A stretch of 64,000 nt of DNA. Origin: Winogradskyella thalassocola (lineage in GTDB: Bacteria; Bacteroidota; Bacteroidia; Flavobacteriales; Flavobacteriaceae). The notes under the pieces were generated by a model that saw nothing but the letters and a program-made list of their open reading frames with translations, ran no database searches and was not told where the DNA came from. Of the stretch, positions 34,988 through 44,160 are shown one piece after another (position 1 is the stretch's first letter; each line of letters starts with the position of its first letter). A program made the position numbers and the translations under genes. The DNA is taken from NCBI RefSeq assembly GCF_900099995.1, contig NZ_FNCZ01000003.1, positions 186,001 through 250,000 of the forward strand, given 5' to 3'.

Positions 34988-35019
34988 GCCCTTAGTTACT
35001 CTAACTTAGGGCTTTTTTT
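34988..35019 (+). terminator. Intrinsic terminator after the Lrp/AsnC gene
   Basis: An 11-bp stem with one mismatch (34988-34998 with 35002-35012), a 3-base loop and seven T. It lies inside an open frame that begins at 34985, which shows that the upstream ATG of that frame is not used. Confidence 0.9.
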
Positions 35020-35029
35020 ATTTAATCAT

Positions 35030-35542
35030 ATGAGTGTTATAAAAATATCAGAATACAATCCTTATTATAAACCCTATATTGAGGCAACAAATAAGGATTT
35101 AGGTATCGTTGAAGGATTGAAACAAAATTTAGATGATATGGTTTCTTTTTATTCTAATATTCCTCAAGGAAAACATAGTTATGCCTATGCGGAAGGAAAG
35201 TGGACTATAAAGGACATATTACTTCATACTATAGACACTGAACGTGTTTTTGCGTACAGAGCTCTACGAATCTCTAGGCAAGATAAAACACCGTTAGCAG
35301 GTTTTGAGCAAGACGATTATGTTGTGCATGCTAATGCAGAAAAGCGTACTATGGATAGCTTGTTAGAGGAATATAGAGCTGTACGACAAGCAACAATTAC
35401 ACTATTTAGTTCATTCGATACAGATACATTACTTTTTATTGGTGAAGCATCTGGTTTTCCTGTATCCGTTAGAGCAATTGGTTATATTATAATGGGACAT
35501 GAAAATCATCACCTCGAAATTATAAACGAACGTTATGTTTAA
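35030..35542 (+). CDS. DinB-family protein
   Basis: A 170-residue four-helix-bundle protein of the DinB/YfiT type. Metal ligands are expected from His60 in ILLHTIDTERVFAYRALR and the two C-terminal His in GHENHHLEII. Family members are thought to be thiol-dependent transferases or detoxification proteins. The start is ATG 35030-35032: the frame opens 45 bases earlier, but that part is the terminator of the preceding gene. The stop overlaps the stop of aroB on the other strand by four bases. Confidence 0.88.
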   Translation: MSVIKISEYNPYYKPYIEATNKDLGIVEGLKQNLDDMVSFYSNIPQGKHSYAYAEGKWTIKDILLHTIDTERVFAYRALRISRQDKTPLAGFEQDDYVVHANAEKRTMDSLLEEYRAVRQATITLFSSFDTDTLLFIGEASGFPVSVRAIGYIIMGHENHHLEIINERYV

Positions 35543-36609
35543 TTGGCGTAATAATCAAACGCTTCTAAAATTAAATCATTACTAACTACACAGTCTAGTT
35601 TTGGTTTTCCAATAGCTTCAAGAAGTACAAATTTTACAACACCATGACTGTTTTTCTTGTCGTATTTTAATAATTCGATGATATGTTGTTGATCTGCTTT
35701 AGTGATTTCAACTTTAGAAAATGTTTTTAAAATCCCTTTTGTGATTATTTCTAAGTGATCATGGCTTAGTCCACAAACTTGAGTTGATAAATAAGTTTCT
35801 AAAATCATTCCTATTGCTATAGCTTCACCATGAAGGAGCGGAGTTTTATCTGCATTTTCCATGAAATAACTTTCTATAGCATGACCTAAAGTGTGTCCGA
35901 AATTTAAGATTTTCCTTAATCCTTGTTCGGTAGGGTCAGAGGTTACTACTGTATTTTTAATGACAATTGAATCGTATATTAAGCCGTCTAAATCCGAAAG
36001 ATCTAAATTTTCGAGATGAGTTAAGGTATTCCAATAGGCTTCATCATAAATTAATCCATGTTTTAGCATTTCGGCAAAACCAGAAACCATTTCATTTTGT
36101 GGAAGTGTATCTAAAAAAGAGGTATCTACTCCGACCATTTCTCCTTCATTTATAATTCCTACTTGATTTTTTAAAGCCCCTAAGTCTACTCCTGTTTTTC
36201 CTCCAACAGATGCATCTACCATCGCTAATAATGAGGTTGGTATGTTTATATAAGTTATGCCACGCATATATGTGCTAGCGACAAAACCACCTAAATCCGT
36301 AACGACCCCGCCACCTAAATTGATTAATAAACTTTTACGATCCGCATTGTATTCTGACAACGCTTCCCAAACACCAGTACAAATATCAATGGATTTATGT
36401 TCTTCACCATTTGGCATTTCCATAACTTCAATAGCTATGTCTCCAGATTCTATGCGCTCTTGGAACTTAGGCAAACAATAATCGTGCGTGTTCGTATCTA
36501 CTAAGATGAATATCTTAGAAGGTTTTACTGTTTTTATGTAGTTGTTTAGCTGCGTATAAACCTCAGAATTAAAGTGTACTACGGCATTTTTTGTTGAAAT
36601 AGATTCCAT
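35539..36609 (-). CDS. aroB: 3-dehydroquinate synthase
   Basis: AroB converts DAHP to 3-dehydroquinate, the second step of the shikimate pathway, using NAD and a divalent metal. The 356 residues match the usual length and show the NAD site (NLGGGVVTDLGGF, about 96-108), DASVGGKTGVDLG (about 131-143), and metal ligands including the HTLGHAIE His residues. The start is the ATG at 36607-36609; a TTG six codons upstream would add an unlikely prefix. It is monocistronic and convergent with the DinB gene. Confidence 0.95.
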   Translation of the reverse strand: MESISTKNAVVHFNSEVYTQLNNYIKTVKPSKIFILVDTNTHDYCLPKFQERIESGDIAIEVMEMPNGEEHKSIDICTGVWEALSEYNADRKSLLINLGGGVVTDLGGFVASTYMRGITYINIPTSLLAMVDASVGGKTGVDLGALKNQVGIINEGEMVGVDTSFLDTLPQNEMVSGFAEMLKHGLIYDEAYWNTLTHLENLDLSDLDGLIYDSIVIKNTVVTSDPTEQGLRKILNFGHTLGHAIESYFMENADKTPLLHGEAIAIGMILETYLSTQVCGLSHDHLEIITKGILKTFSKVEITKADQQHIIELLKYDKKNSHGVVKFVLLEAIGKPKLDCVVSNDLILEAFDYYAN

Positions 36610-36680
36610 ATTAAAAATTATGTGCAAAATATGACGTGAAAATACTTCCTTTTTAGAAAAAAATGTAAGACTATAATAAA

Positions 36681-36688
36681 TATATTTG
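36681..36688 (+). promoter_or_regulatory. -7 box of the proline dehydrogenase gene
   Basis: TATATTTG matches TAnnTTTG and lies 20 bases upstream of the ATG at 36709. No clear -33 element was found, which would fit an activated promoter. Confidence 0.45.
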
Positions 36689-36708
36689 CATTTATATTCT
36701 TTTAGCTA

Positions 36709-37881
36709 ATGATAAATAGATCACTCTTTGAGGACACAGCTACGGCATTTACTTTAAAATCTGATTCAGAATTAGAACGCGCGTATTTTTTATTCAAAAT
36801 GATTTCTTCTGAGCCTTTGGTTCGTATTGGGACTGCAGCAACAAATTTTGCATTGAAAGCTCACCTGCCAGTAGAAAAATTGATACGAGCAACGGTGTTC
36901 GATCATTTCTGTGGTGGTGTGAGCGAAGAAGATTGTTTGCCTGTAATAGATAAATTATATACAGAAGGTGTCAGTTCTGTTTTGGATTATTCTGTAGAGG
37001 GGAAAGCCGAGGAAAATCAATTCGATAATGCTTTAGAGAAAATATTAAAAATCATTCGTTTTTGTGATGATAGAGAAGCGATGCCGATTGTGGTTTTTAA
37101 ACCTTCTGGTTTTGGACGCTTTTTGTTATATCAAAAGAAGACTGAAGGAGTAGAATTAACCACTGAGGAAGACGCTGAATGGGAGAGAATAGTAAACCGA
37201 TTTGATGTGGTTTGTAAACTTGCTAAAGAAAAAGATGTTGAAGTTCTTATCGATGGAGAAGAAAGCTGGATGCAAGATGCTGCTGATGATTTAGTAGAGG
37301 AGATGATGCGACGCTATAATAAAGAGGTTACTATCGTTTATAACACCTTGCAATTGTATCGTTGTGACCGTTTAGATTATTTAAAAGATTTACACCAACG
37401 CGCTAAAGATAGTGGGTTTAAAATAGGGATGAAGATTGTTCGTGGTGCTTATATGGAAAAAGAACGCGAAAGAGCTTTAGAAAAAGGGTATGATTCTCCT
37501 ATTTGTGAAAACAAAAAAGCTACTGATGATAATTTTAACGAAACACTGAAATATATTCTCAACAATTTAAAGGATATCTCAGTTTTTATCGGGACTCATA
37601 ATGAAGCAAGTTGCTTTTTAGCAATGGAGCTTATGGAAACTCATAATATATCTAAGGAAGATAATAACGTTTGGTTTGGGCAATTATATGGCATGAGTGA
37701 TCATATTAGCTTTAATTTGGCAGCTCAAGGTTATAATGTAGCGAAGTATATTCCATTTGGTCCTGTTAAGGATGTGATGCCTTATTTAATTAGAAGGGCA
37801 GAGGAGAATACATCTGTTTCTGGTCAGACTAGTCGAGAGTTAACTTTATTGAAGGCGGAGAAACGAAGACGAAAGTTGTAA
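36709..37881 (+). CDS. Proline dehydrogenase
   Basis: A 390-residue FAD enzyme that oxidises proline to pyrroline-5-carboxylate and passes electrons to quinone. The PRODH (beta-alpha)8 barrel shows KIVRGAYMEKERERA (about 242-256), FIGTHNEAS (about 298-306), YGMSDHISF, and the substrate motif RRAEEN close to the C-terminus. It is the stand-alone form, without a fused P5C dehydrogenase, so that second enzyme must be elsewhere. It ends next to the polysaccharide locus but faces the other way. Confidence 0.93.
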   Translation: MINRSLFEDTATAFTLKSDSELERAYFLFKMISSEPLVRIGTAATNFALKAHLPVEKLIRATVFDHFCGGVSEEDCLPVIDKLYTEGVSSVLDYSVEGKAEENQFDNALEKILKIIRFCDDREAMPIVVFKPSGFGRFLLYQKKTEGVELTTEEDAEWERIVNRFDVVCKLAKEKDVEVLIDGEESWMQDAADDLVEEMMRRYNKEVTIVYNTLQLYRCDRLDYLKDLHQRAKDSGFKIGMKIVRGAYMEKERERALEKGYDSPICENKKATDDNFNETLKYILNNLKDISVFIGTHNEASCFLAMELMETHNISKEDNNVWFGQLYGMSDHISFNLAAQGYNVAKYIPFGPVKDVMPYLIRRAEENTSVSGQTSRELTLLKAEKRRRKL

Positions 37882-39030
37882 TTACTTAATAAATTTCTCT
37901 AAAAGCATTAGTTTTAATTTATGTGCACGATATAAGTTTTTGTTAAGAATTTTACCCTCATGTGATTTGAATAAATTGACTAGAAAATTAGAGCTGTTTG
38001 CGTAATAATTCTTTTTAGATGTAGAAACAAAGGACGTCATTGAAACCCTTTTAATTTTTCTAAAGTCTGAATAGTTCTTTGCATATGGTTTATTTTTAAA
38101 CGAAGCGGTGGACGCTTTGTAACCAGCTTCTATGCATAGATCAACACTCAATTCATTATATCCTCCTCCAGGCCAGCAGAAGTATTCGATTTTTTTGTTA
38201 AGTTTATTTTCTAGTACTTTCTTGCTTTCAAAAATCTCATAACGATATCTCTTTTCCATATCTTCATCTGATTCGTATGAGCCAGGATAAATACTTAGTT
38301 TTTCATTTAATTTATGTATTAATGAAGCACTGTCTTTTGTGTCTGCAGTATCAGAATACATTTCAGTAGCATACTTAACTAAGCGTTCATCTGGAAAATA
38401 TCGTCGTAATTCTAATGCTCTTCCAAATTCAAAAACAGGCGTTCCTTTTGCAACGTAACCTTTTTGGTCCTCAGTGACGTAGTAGGGTTTGCGCTCAGGT
38501 TTATGGAACCAAGCTAGCCAATCTAAATGCGGTTGACCTTCATATATATCTTTAATTTTATTAGAATGAAAATAAAAATTATGACTCATACTATGTGATT
38601 GTATGTCAATAACTCCAGAGTTATCCATCATTTTTATTTCATCCCAATTTACAAACCCCAATGGAGTTAATTGATTTCTCGTTGTTTTGTTCTCCCAAAC
38701 ATCATCCAAGTTTTTTCTAACTCCCACAGAATCATCAATAAATTCAGGGTTCACAAATATGGTGCCTTTTAAATTATATTTTTTTAAAATAGGATATACA
38801 TATACCCAGTTATCTAAGTACCCATCATCAAAAGTTAAAACAACTTGCTTCGATGATTGGTAATTGGGATCAGTAGAAGTATTATACCACTCTTCAAGAA
38901 AAACTGTTTTATAGTTTTCCTTTACTAAAAACTTACAAAAAGCCTCAAAATGATCTAAAGAAACAGAAAGCCATTTACGATACCAATTTTCATTTTCGCA
39001 ACCGATACTGTGGAACATTAATACACTCAT
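37882..39030 (-). CDS. Polysaccharide deacetylase (NodB/CE4 domain)
   Basis: A 382-residue protein with CE4 motifs: TFDDGYLDN (about 65-73) with the catalytic and metal Asp pair, HSMSH (about 140-144) with the two metal His, and a WPGGGYNEL segment (about 288-296). There is no signal peptide, so it acts in the cytoplasm or is exported by other means. It probably removes N-acetyl groups from an amino sugar of the polymer made by this locus. It is the last gene of the minus-strand wza/wzc operon. Confidence 0.85.
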   Translation of the reverse strand: MSVLMFHSIGCENENWYRKWLSVSLDHFEAFCKFLVKENYKTVFLEEWYNTSTDPNYQSSKQVVLTFDDGYLDNWVYVYPILKKYNLKGTIFVNPEFIDDSVGVRKNLDDVWENKTTRNQLTPLGFVNWDEIKMMDNSGVIDIQSHSMSHNFYFHSNKIKDIYEGQPHLDWLAWFHKPERKPYYVTEDQKGYVAKGTPVFEFGRALELRRYFPDERLVKYATEMYSDTADTKDSASLIHKLNEKLSIYPGSYESDEDMEKRYRYEIFESKKVLENKLNKKIEYFCWPGGGYNELSVDLCIEAGYKASTASFKNKPYAKNYSDFRKIKRVSMTSFVSTSKKNYYANSSNFLVNLFKSHEGKILNKNLYRAHKLKLMLLEKFIK

Positions 39031-39068
39031 TCAATTTTATCTAAATTATAATATTTAATTTGAGTATT

Positions 39069-41423
39069 CTATTTTTTAAATACCGATTTCTTTTGTTTTT
39101 GAGGACTATTTCCATAGCCGTAACCGTATCCTTTAGTGCTCGATTTTACACCATTTAATAATAAAGTCATATTTGGTAAACGGTTTTTTTCAAATAGTGG
39201 TTGAGCAATATGAACTAATTGTCGCTTGTCAATGTTGTCAGCACTTACTACATAAATAAACATATCAGAATATTGCGATATAAGTAATGTGTCGCTAACT
39301 AAACCAACTGCAGATGTATCAACAACGATATAATCATACTTTTCGTCAAAATAATTGAAAAGTTCACCAACTCTATCATTCATTAATAATTCTGACGGGT
39401 TTGGTGGTATTGTACCTGAAGGGATAATATCGAAAAAGGGATTCTCTTTATTTTTTATTACGATATCTAGAGGCTTAATAGATTTATCAACAATATAATC
39501 TGTTAGACCTTTTTCGGGTTTATCTTTTCTATTTAAATATTCTAGTATTTTAGGGACTCTAATATCAGCTTCTATTAAGAGAACCTTTTTTTCTGAAAAT
39601 GAAATTGACATGGCAAGATTAGTACTAGTATGTGATTTACCTTCTTGAGATGTCGTAGATGTTACAAATAATTTCTTAGAATGGCTTTTTGTATTCGCTA
39701 AATAAAAATCAATATTGGATCGTAATATCCTGAATGCTTCTGCTTTAGATGAATAATCTACTTTGTTAATTAGTTTGTGTTTCTTACTTGTTTGTGGTAT
39801 ATGACCAATATATGGAATCTCTAAAATTTTCTCTAAATCTTCTTTTTTATGGATTTTATTGTCGAGTAGTTTTCTTCCATAGATGAAACCAATAGGTAAA
39901 GCTAGTCCAAATAATATAGCACCTAAATAGGTTAACATCTTATTGGGAGACACAATTGAATAAGAAGAATAGCCTTTATCAATAATTTTAGCATTTGGAG
40001 AGAACATACCTAAACTTATAGCAGATTCCTCTCTTTTTTGCAGGAGGTAGAGGTATAGTGACTCTTTTATTCCTTGTTGGCGCTCAATATTTCTAAATTG
40101 TCTTTGTTTTGTTGGTGCTGAATAAATTTGACCTCGAATTCTGGCTTCTTCTCTATTAAGGTTATTTAAAGTTATCTCACTCGTTCTTTTCATGTTCTCT
40201 AATGAGTTTTCTAAATTTCCTTTAAGAGCGTCTATTTGATTGTTTAAGTTTATAACAATCGGGTTTTTTTCGCTAGAATTCTTTAGATATTTATCACGTT
40301 GAGCAACTAATTCGTTGTGCGTTTTGGTGACTTGAGAAATATTTGCATCTTCAATAATGTTGGGTGGAAGTAAATCTGAACTTTTATTTTTTTGTTTTAT
40401 TTCTTCCTTTAGGTAATCAATTAATTGTATTGTGTTAGAAGTCTCATTAATTCTGTTTTCCGTAATTTTTTCACTTTCTAAATATAAATTAGCTTGAGAA
40501 TTTAAAGCTGTAAGCTTGTTGTTTTTTTGAAGTTGTTCTGCGGTATAATCAACCTCTTCTAATTCTTTTGATACTATTTGGAGTCTATTAGTGATAAAAT
40601 CTGATGTAACCTTGATAACAGATTCTTTATCTAAGATAACGTCTGTATTATATTCACGAATTATTTGATTTAGAATATCTATTGCTCTTTGAGGAATATT
40701 GTCACTCAATCCTAATTTTACGACACTAGATCCAGTCTCTGTGGTAATACTTAAACTTTTTTGATACCTATTTACAAGTTTTCTAGTTGGAATTAAAGAG
40801 ACTCTTAGATTGCTTCCAATCATAGGTGCAAATTTACCAATATTCGGAAGAATGACTAAATCTCCGAATCCAGTTTTTATTCTGTCTCCAAAATTATAGG
40901 ATTTACCTAAAGATTCATCTCTGTCAATAAGTGATTTTCCATTATCTTTAAACATTAAGTATTTTGTTGGCGAGACAACTTTGATAAAAAGTGTTGTGTC
41001 TACTTTATGAACAACGGAGTCACTAGCAAAAAAATTTAATATTAACGGTGGGTTTTTATAGATTTCTTGTTCTTTAATTCTTCCTTGCGCGTAATATTCA
41101 ATATTTAGGTTTAGTTTTTTTACAACATTAGACATCAATGATCTTGATTTAATAACTTCTACTTCGTCAAGAATTTGGTTCGACCCATTAGCAAATAAAC
41201 CTTTACTGGTGATATCTTCTAGGCTTGGTAATTTTTGAGATTGTTTCTCATCTTTAATTTTTATTGTAGCACTAGCACTGTATTGGTTTGTTTCATATCT
41301 TAAGAAAGAGTAGGCTGAAAAAACTGCAATTGTTAAACAAAGTGATATTATTATCCAATGAGATAAAATTAATTCTAACTGTTCTTTTAATTCGTTATTA
41401 GCTAACTTAGATTTGCTTTTCAT
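39069..41423 (-). CDS. Wzc-type tyrosine autokinase and chain-length regulator
   Basis: A 784-residue inner-membrane protein: Wzz domain with transmembrane helices near 30-50 and 495-515, a long periplasmic coiled coil (about 270-440), then a BY-kinase domain with Walker A SQEGKS (about 591-596), Walker A' reading IEADIRVP instead of the usual DADLRRP, and Walker B VVDTS. The C-terminal tail carries GYGYGYG, a short Tyr cluster for autophosphorylation. It controls polymer length and opens the Wza channel. Glu in place of the first Asp of Walker A' is unusual. Confidence 0.94.
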   Translation of the reverse strand: MKSKSKLANNELKEQLELILSHWIIISLCLTIAVFSAYSFLRYETNQYSASATIKIKDEKQSQKLPSLEDITSKGLFANGSNQILDEVEVIKSRSLMSNVVKKLNLNIEYYAQGRIKEQEIYKNPPLILNFFASDSVVHKVDTTLFIKVVSPTKYLMFKDNGKSLIDRDESLGKSYNFGDRIKTGFGDLVILPNIGKFAPMIGSNLRVSLIPTRKLVNRYQKSLSITTETGSSVVKLGLSDNIPQRAIDILNQIIREYNTDVILDKESVIKVTSDFITNRLQIVSKELEEVDYTAEQLQKNNKLTALNSQANLYLESEKITENRINETSNTIQLIDYLKEEIKQKNKSSDLLPPNIIEDANISQVTKTHNELVAQRDKYLKNSSEKNPIVINLNNQIDALKGNLENSLENMKRTSEITLNNLNREEARIRGQIYSAPTKQRQFRNIERQQGIKESLYLYLLQKREESAISLGMFSPNAKIIDKGYSSYSIVSPNKMLTYLGAILFGLALPIGFIYGRKLLDNKIHKKEDLEKILEIPYIGHIPQTSKKHKLINKVDYSSKAEAFRILRSNIDFYLANTKSHSKKLFVTSTTSQEGKSHTSTNLAMSISFSEKKVLLIEADIRVPKILEYLNRKDKPEKGLTDYIVDKSIKPLDIVIKNKENPFFDIIPSGTIPPNPSELLMNDRVGELFNYFDEKYDYIVVDTSAVGLVSDTLLISQYSDMFIYVVSADNIDKRQLVHIAQPLFEKNRLPNMTLLLNGVKSSTKGYGYGYGNSPQKQKKSVFKK

Positions 41424-41451
41424 GTTTTTTTTTCTGTTATAGTTTTATAAA

Positions 41452-42228
41452 CTACTTTATTAAGAACACCGCTAAGATGGTTGTTAGCGTACCTATTGCT
41501 GAAATTAAGACACCATTATTTTGGTTATATGTTGAAGAGCGCACTCTTGCATTATTTTGTTCTACATATATTACATCATTTTGTTGTAAGTAATAGAGTG
41601 GAGAATTCACGGAGTTAATAGAAGTTAGATCAATATTAGCGAATTTCTTTTTCCCGTTAACTTCTCGAATTAATTTAACGTTTCGTCGCTTTCCAAATAT
41701 TGTTAAATCATTAGCATAACCAAGTGCTTCTAAGATCGTAACTCTTTCATCTTGCATTGTAAATGTTCCAGGACTATTGACTTCTCCTATTACTGTTATA
41801 GTAAAATTTACTAATCTAACATTTACAATAGGGTCGTTTGCCATTGCCTTAATACGTTCAGTAAGTAAAGCCGTTAATTCAGTACGTGTTAAACCTTCAA
41901 CCTTTAGCGTTCCTAAAACCGGAAACTCAATATTACCATTATAATCTATTAAGTAGGTTTGTTGTTTTAAACCTCCTTGATTACTTGTTACATCCAAAGT
42001 ACCGTTTGAAACGACAGACAAATTAAAAGGTCTTACAGTTTCTGGGTCTAATGCAGTAACATTAATTGTTAATATATCATCTGGCTTATAGGTTAATTCA
42101 GTTGGCTCTGATGATAATTGTCCTTCGGAAAGAGGCTCATCTTGAAAATAGATTATATTTTTTCTAGATCCACAGGATGTTGCTGTAATTATTGCTAGTA
42201 TGGAAATAATAAGAATACGTGTTTTCAT
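41452..42228 (-). CDS. Wza-type polysaccharide export lipoprotein
   Basis: A 258-residue outer-membrane export protein with a signal peptide and lipobox Cys19 (ATSC), a Poly_export domain (about 48-125) with the GNIEFPVLGTLKVEGLTRTEL segment, an SLBB domain (about 140-225) and a C-terminal hydrophobic helix that should form the outer-membrane pore. It works with the Wzc homologue 29 bases downstream. It is shorter than enteric Wza, as is normal in Bacteroidota. Confidence 0.94.
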   Translation of the reverse strand: MKTRILIISILAIITATSCGSRKNIIYFQDEPLSEGQLSSEPTELTYKPDDILTINVTALDPETVRPFNLSVVSNGTLDVTSNQGGLKQQTYLIDYNGNIEFPVLGTLKVEGLTRTELTALLTERIKAMANDPIVNVRLVNFTITVIGEVNSPGTFTMQDERVTILEALGYANDLTIFGKRRNVKLIREVNGKKKFANIDLTSINSVNSPLYYLQQNDVIYVEQNNARVRSSTYNQNNGVLISAIGTLTTILAVFLIK

Positions 42229-42264
42229 TTTTTTGATTGTTATAAGTTTGTTTAAAAGCGCTGA

Positions 42265-44160
42265 TTATTTCTTAATATCTAACACTTCGTAAGTTGAATT
42301 ATTTGAGATGTATTCTGGTATTAAATGCTTTATTGAAGATACTATTTCTAATGGTTGTGTTAAAGAATTTACAGCGGTGAGTTTATTAATTTGTTTTTCA
42401 ACATTACTGATATCAACGTGTCTAGATTTTGCAATCATAATTTTTTCGTGATAAGTTTTTTTTGTGTTTTCACCATCAGCTAAAAGTTCTTCATAAATTT
42501 TTTCACCTGGTCTTAATCCTGTTATTTTAATGTCAATATCTTCAGGATATCTTAATCCAGATAAAATAATCATGTTAGTTGCAAGATTAAAAATCTTAAT
42601 AGGTTCTCCCATGTCGAATACAAAAATTTCCCCACCATTACCCATAGCTGCTGCTTCGAGAACTAATTGACAAGCTTCTGGGATGGTCATGAAATAACGA
42701 GTGATATCTTTATGAGTTACGGTTAACGGACCTCCTTTTTCAATCTGTTTTTTAAATAAAGGAATAACGGATCCATTTGATCCTAAAACATTTCCAAATC
42801 TAGTGGTTATAAATTTTGTGTGCCCTTTTCCTTTCAAGCAGCTTACATATAGCTCAGCTATTCGCTTAGTTGCACCCATTACGTTTGTTGGGTTCACTGC
42901 TTTATCGGTCGAAATTAAAACAAATTTATCAACACTGTGTTTCACAGCTATATCTGCAACATTTTTAGTGCCGCCGATATTTACACTTACCGCCTCAAAG
43001 GGGTTGTTTTCCATTAGAGGTACATGTTTATATGCCGCTGCGTGAAAAATTATTTTAGGTTTATATTGATTGAATATTTGGTCGATTCGACTTCTGTTAC
43101 GAACATCTGCAACAATAGCTTCAACGTTTTCTAAGCCTTTTTGTCTAAATTCTTGCTGAATATCATAAAGCGCAGACTCTGCATTATCTACTAAGATTAA
43201 TTTCTTATAATTATACAAGCTAATTTTTCTACAAATTTCACTTCCTATAGAACCAGCAGCTCCTGTTATTAAAATAACTTTATTATCGTACTGTTCTTCT
43301 AAATCAGGATTTTTTATATTGATAGGGTCTCTTCCTAAAAGGTCTTCAATTTTAACTTCTTTAATCTGACCAACACTTAAATCACCATCTATCCAACTTT
43401 GAACAGGGGGTACAATTTTAACTTTTAAACCCAATGAGAAAAGGTTACCAGTAATTTGGAGTAATCTAGTAGGGTCTATATTTTGAATTGAAATGATAAC
43501 ATCTTCAACATCATTATTTTTAATGAATTTTTCGTCAATTGAAGCTATGTTGTATACTTTTAATAAGTTAATTTTTTTTCCTATTTTACGCTCATCGTCA
43601 TCAATAAAACCAACAACTTCAAAGCCACTTTTAGTGTCATTTTGAATGGCATCATAGGTTAACATTCCTGAATTGCCTGCACCAAAAATTAAGACCTTAG
43701 AAATAGATTGAAAATCTTGAGTGATATGATTATAAATAGATTTTATAAACAGTTTTGATCCTATTAAGAATAAGATATTCAATAATAGGTGTATATAAAT
43801 AATAGAGCCAGATATATTAAAAATACTATCGTCTCCTAATGCTTTTCTACTTAAAAATGTGCAAAATATTAGAATTGTCGCCAAAATGTTCGCACCAATA
43901 ATAATATTTATAATGTCTTTAAATCCGGTAAACCGAACAACACCTTTATAGGAACCAACAGCAATAAAACTAATAGCTGCTAAAACAGTTACATATGGAA
44001 CTTGATTTAGTAGATTGATAAAATCAAAATCTATTTGAAAATTATAACGAATTAGATATGCTAGGAAGAATGAAGCGACTACAATTATAACATCAAATAA
44101 TAGAACAAGCCATTTTGAAGCATATTTTTTCGATATTTTATTTAGAAGTTTAACTAACAT
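42265..44160 (-). CDS. WbpM/PglF-like nucleotide-sugar 4,6-dehydratase
   Basis: A 631-residue membrane-bound enzyme that should convert UDP-GlcNAc to the 4-keto-6-deoxy sugar. Four transmembrane helices (about 17-37, 55-71, 85-104, 118-140) precede a CoA-binding-like domain (IFGAGNSG, 158-165) and an SDR domain with TGAAGSIG (299-306), STDK (417-420) and the Met428-x3-Lys432 catalytic pair that this class uses in place of Tyr-x3-Lys. It overlaps the aminotransferase gene by seven bases, and the two steps match the PglF/PglE pathway to UDP-4-amino sugars. Confidence 0.93.
   Translation of the reverse strand: MLVKLLNKISKKYASKWLVLLFDVIIVVASFFLAYLIRYNFQIDFDFINLLNQVPYVTVLAAISFIAVGSYKGVVRFTGFKDIINIIIGANILATILIFCTFLSRKALGDDSIFNISGSIIYIHLLLNILFLIGSKLFIKSIYNHITQDFQSISKVLIFGAGNSGMLTYDAIQNDTKSGFEVVGFIDDDERKIGKKINLLKVYNIASIDEKFIKNNDVEDVIISIQNIDPTRLLQITGNLFSLGLKVKIVPPVQSWIDGDLSVGQIKEVKIEDLLGRDPINIKNPDLEEQYDNKVILITGAAGSIGSEICRKISLYNYKKLILVDNAESALYDIQQEFRQKGLENVEAIVADVRNRSRIDQIFNQYKPKIIFHAAAYKHVPLMENNPFEAVSVNIGGTKNVADIAVKHSVDKFVLISTDKAVNPTNVMGATKRIAELYVSCLKGKGHTKFITTRFGNVLGSNGSVIPLFKKQIEKGGPLTVTHKDITRYFMTIPEACQLVLEAAAMGNGGEIFVFDMGEPIKIFNLATNMIILSGLRYPEDIDIKITGLRPGEKIYEELLADGENTKKTYHEKIMIAKSRHVDISNVEKQINKLTAVNSLTQPLEIVSSIKHLIPEYISNNSTYEVLDIKK

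Noticed and set aside
34985..35029. Upstream ATG extending the DinB protein by 15 residues
   Set aside because: This stretch is an intrinsic terminator (34988-35019); the added residues are its stem translated.
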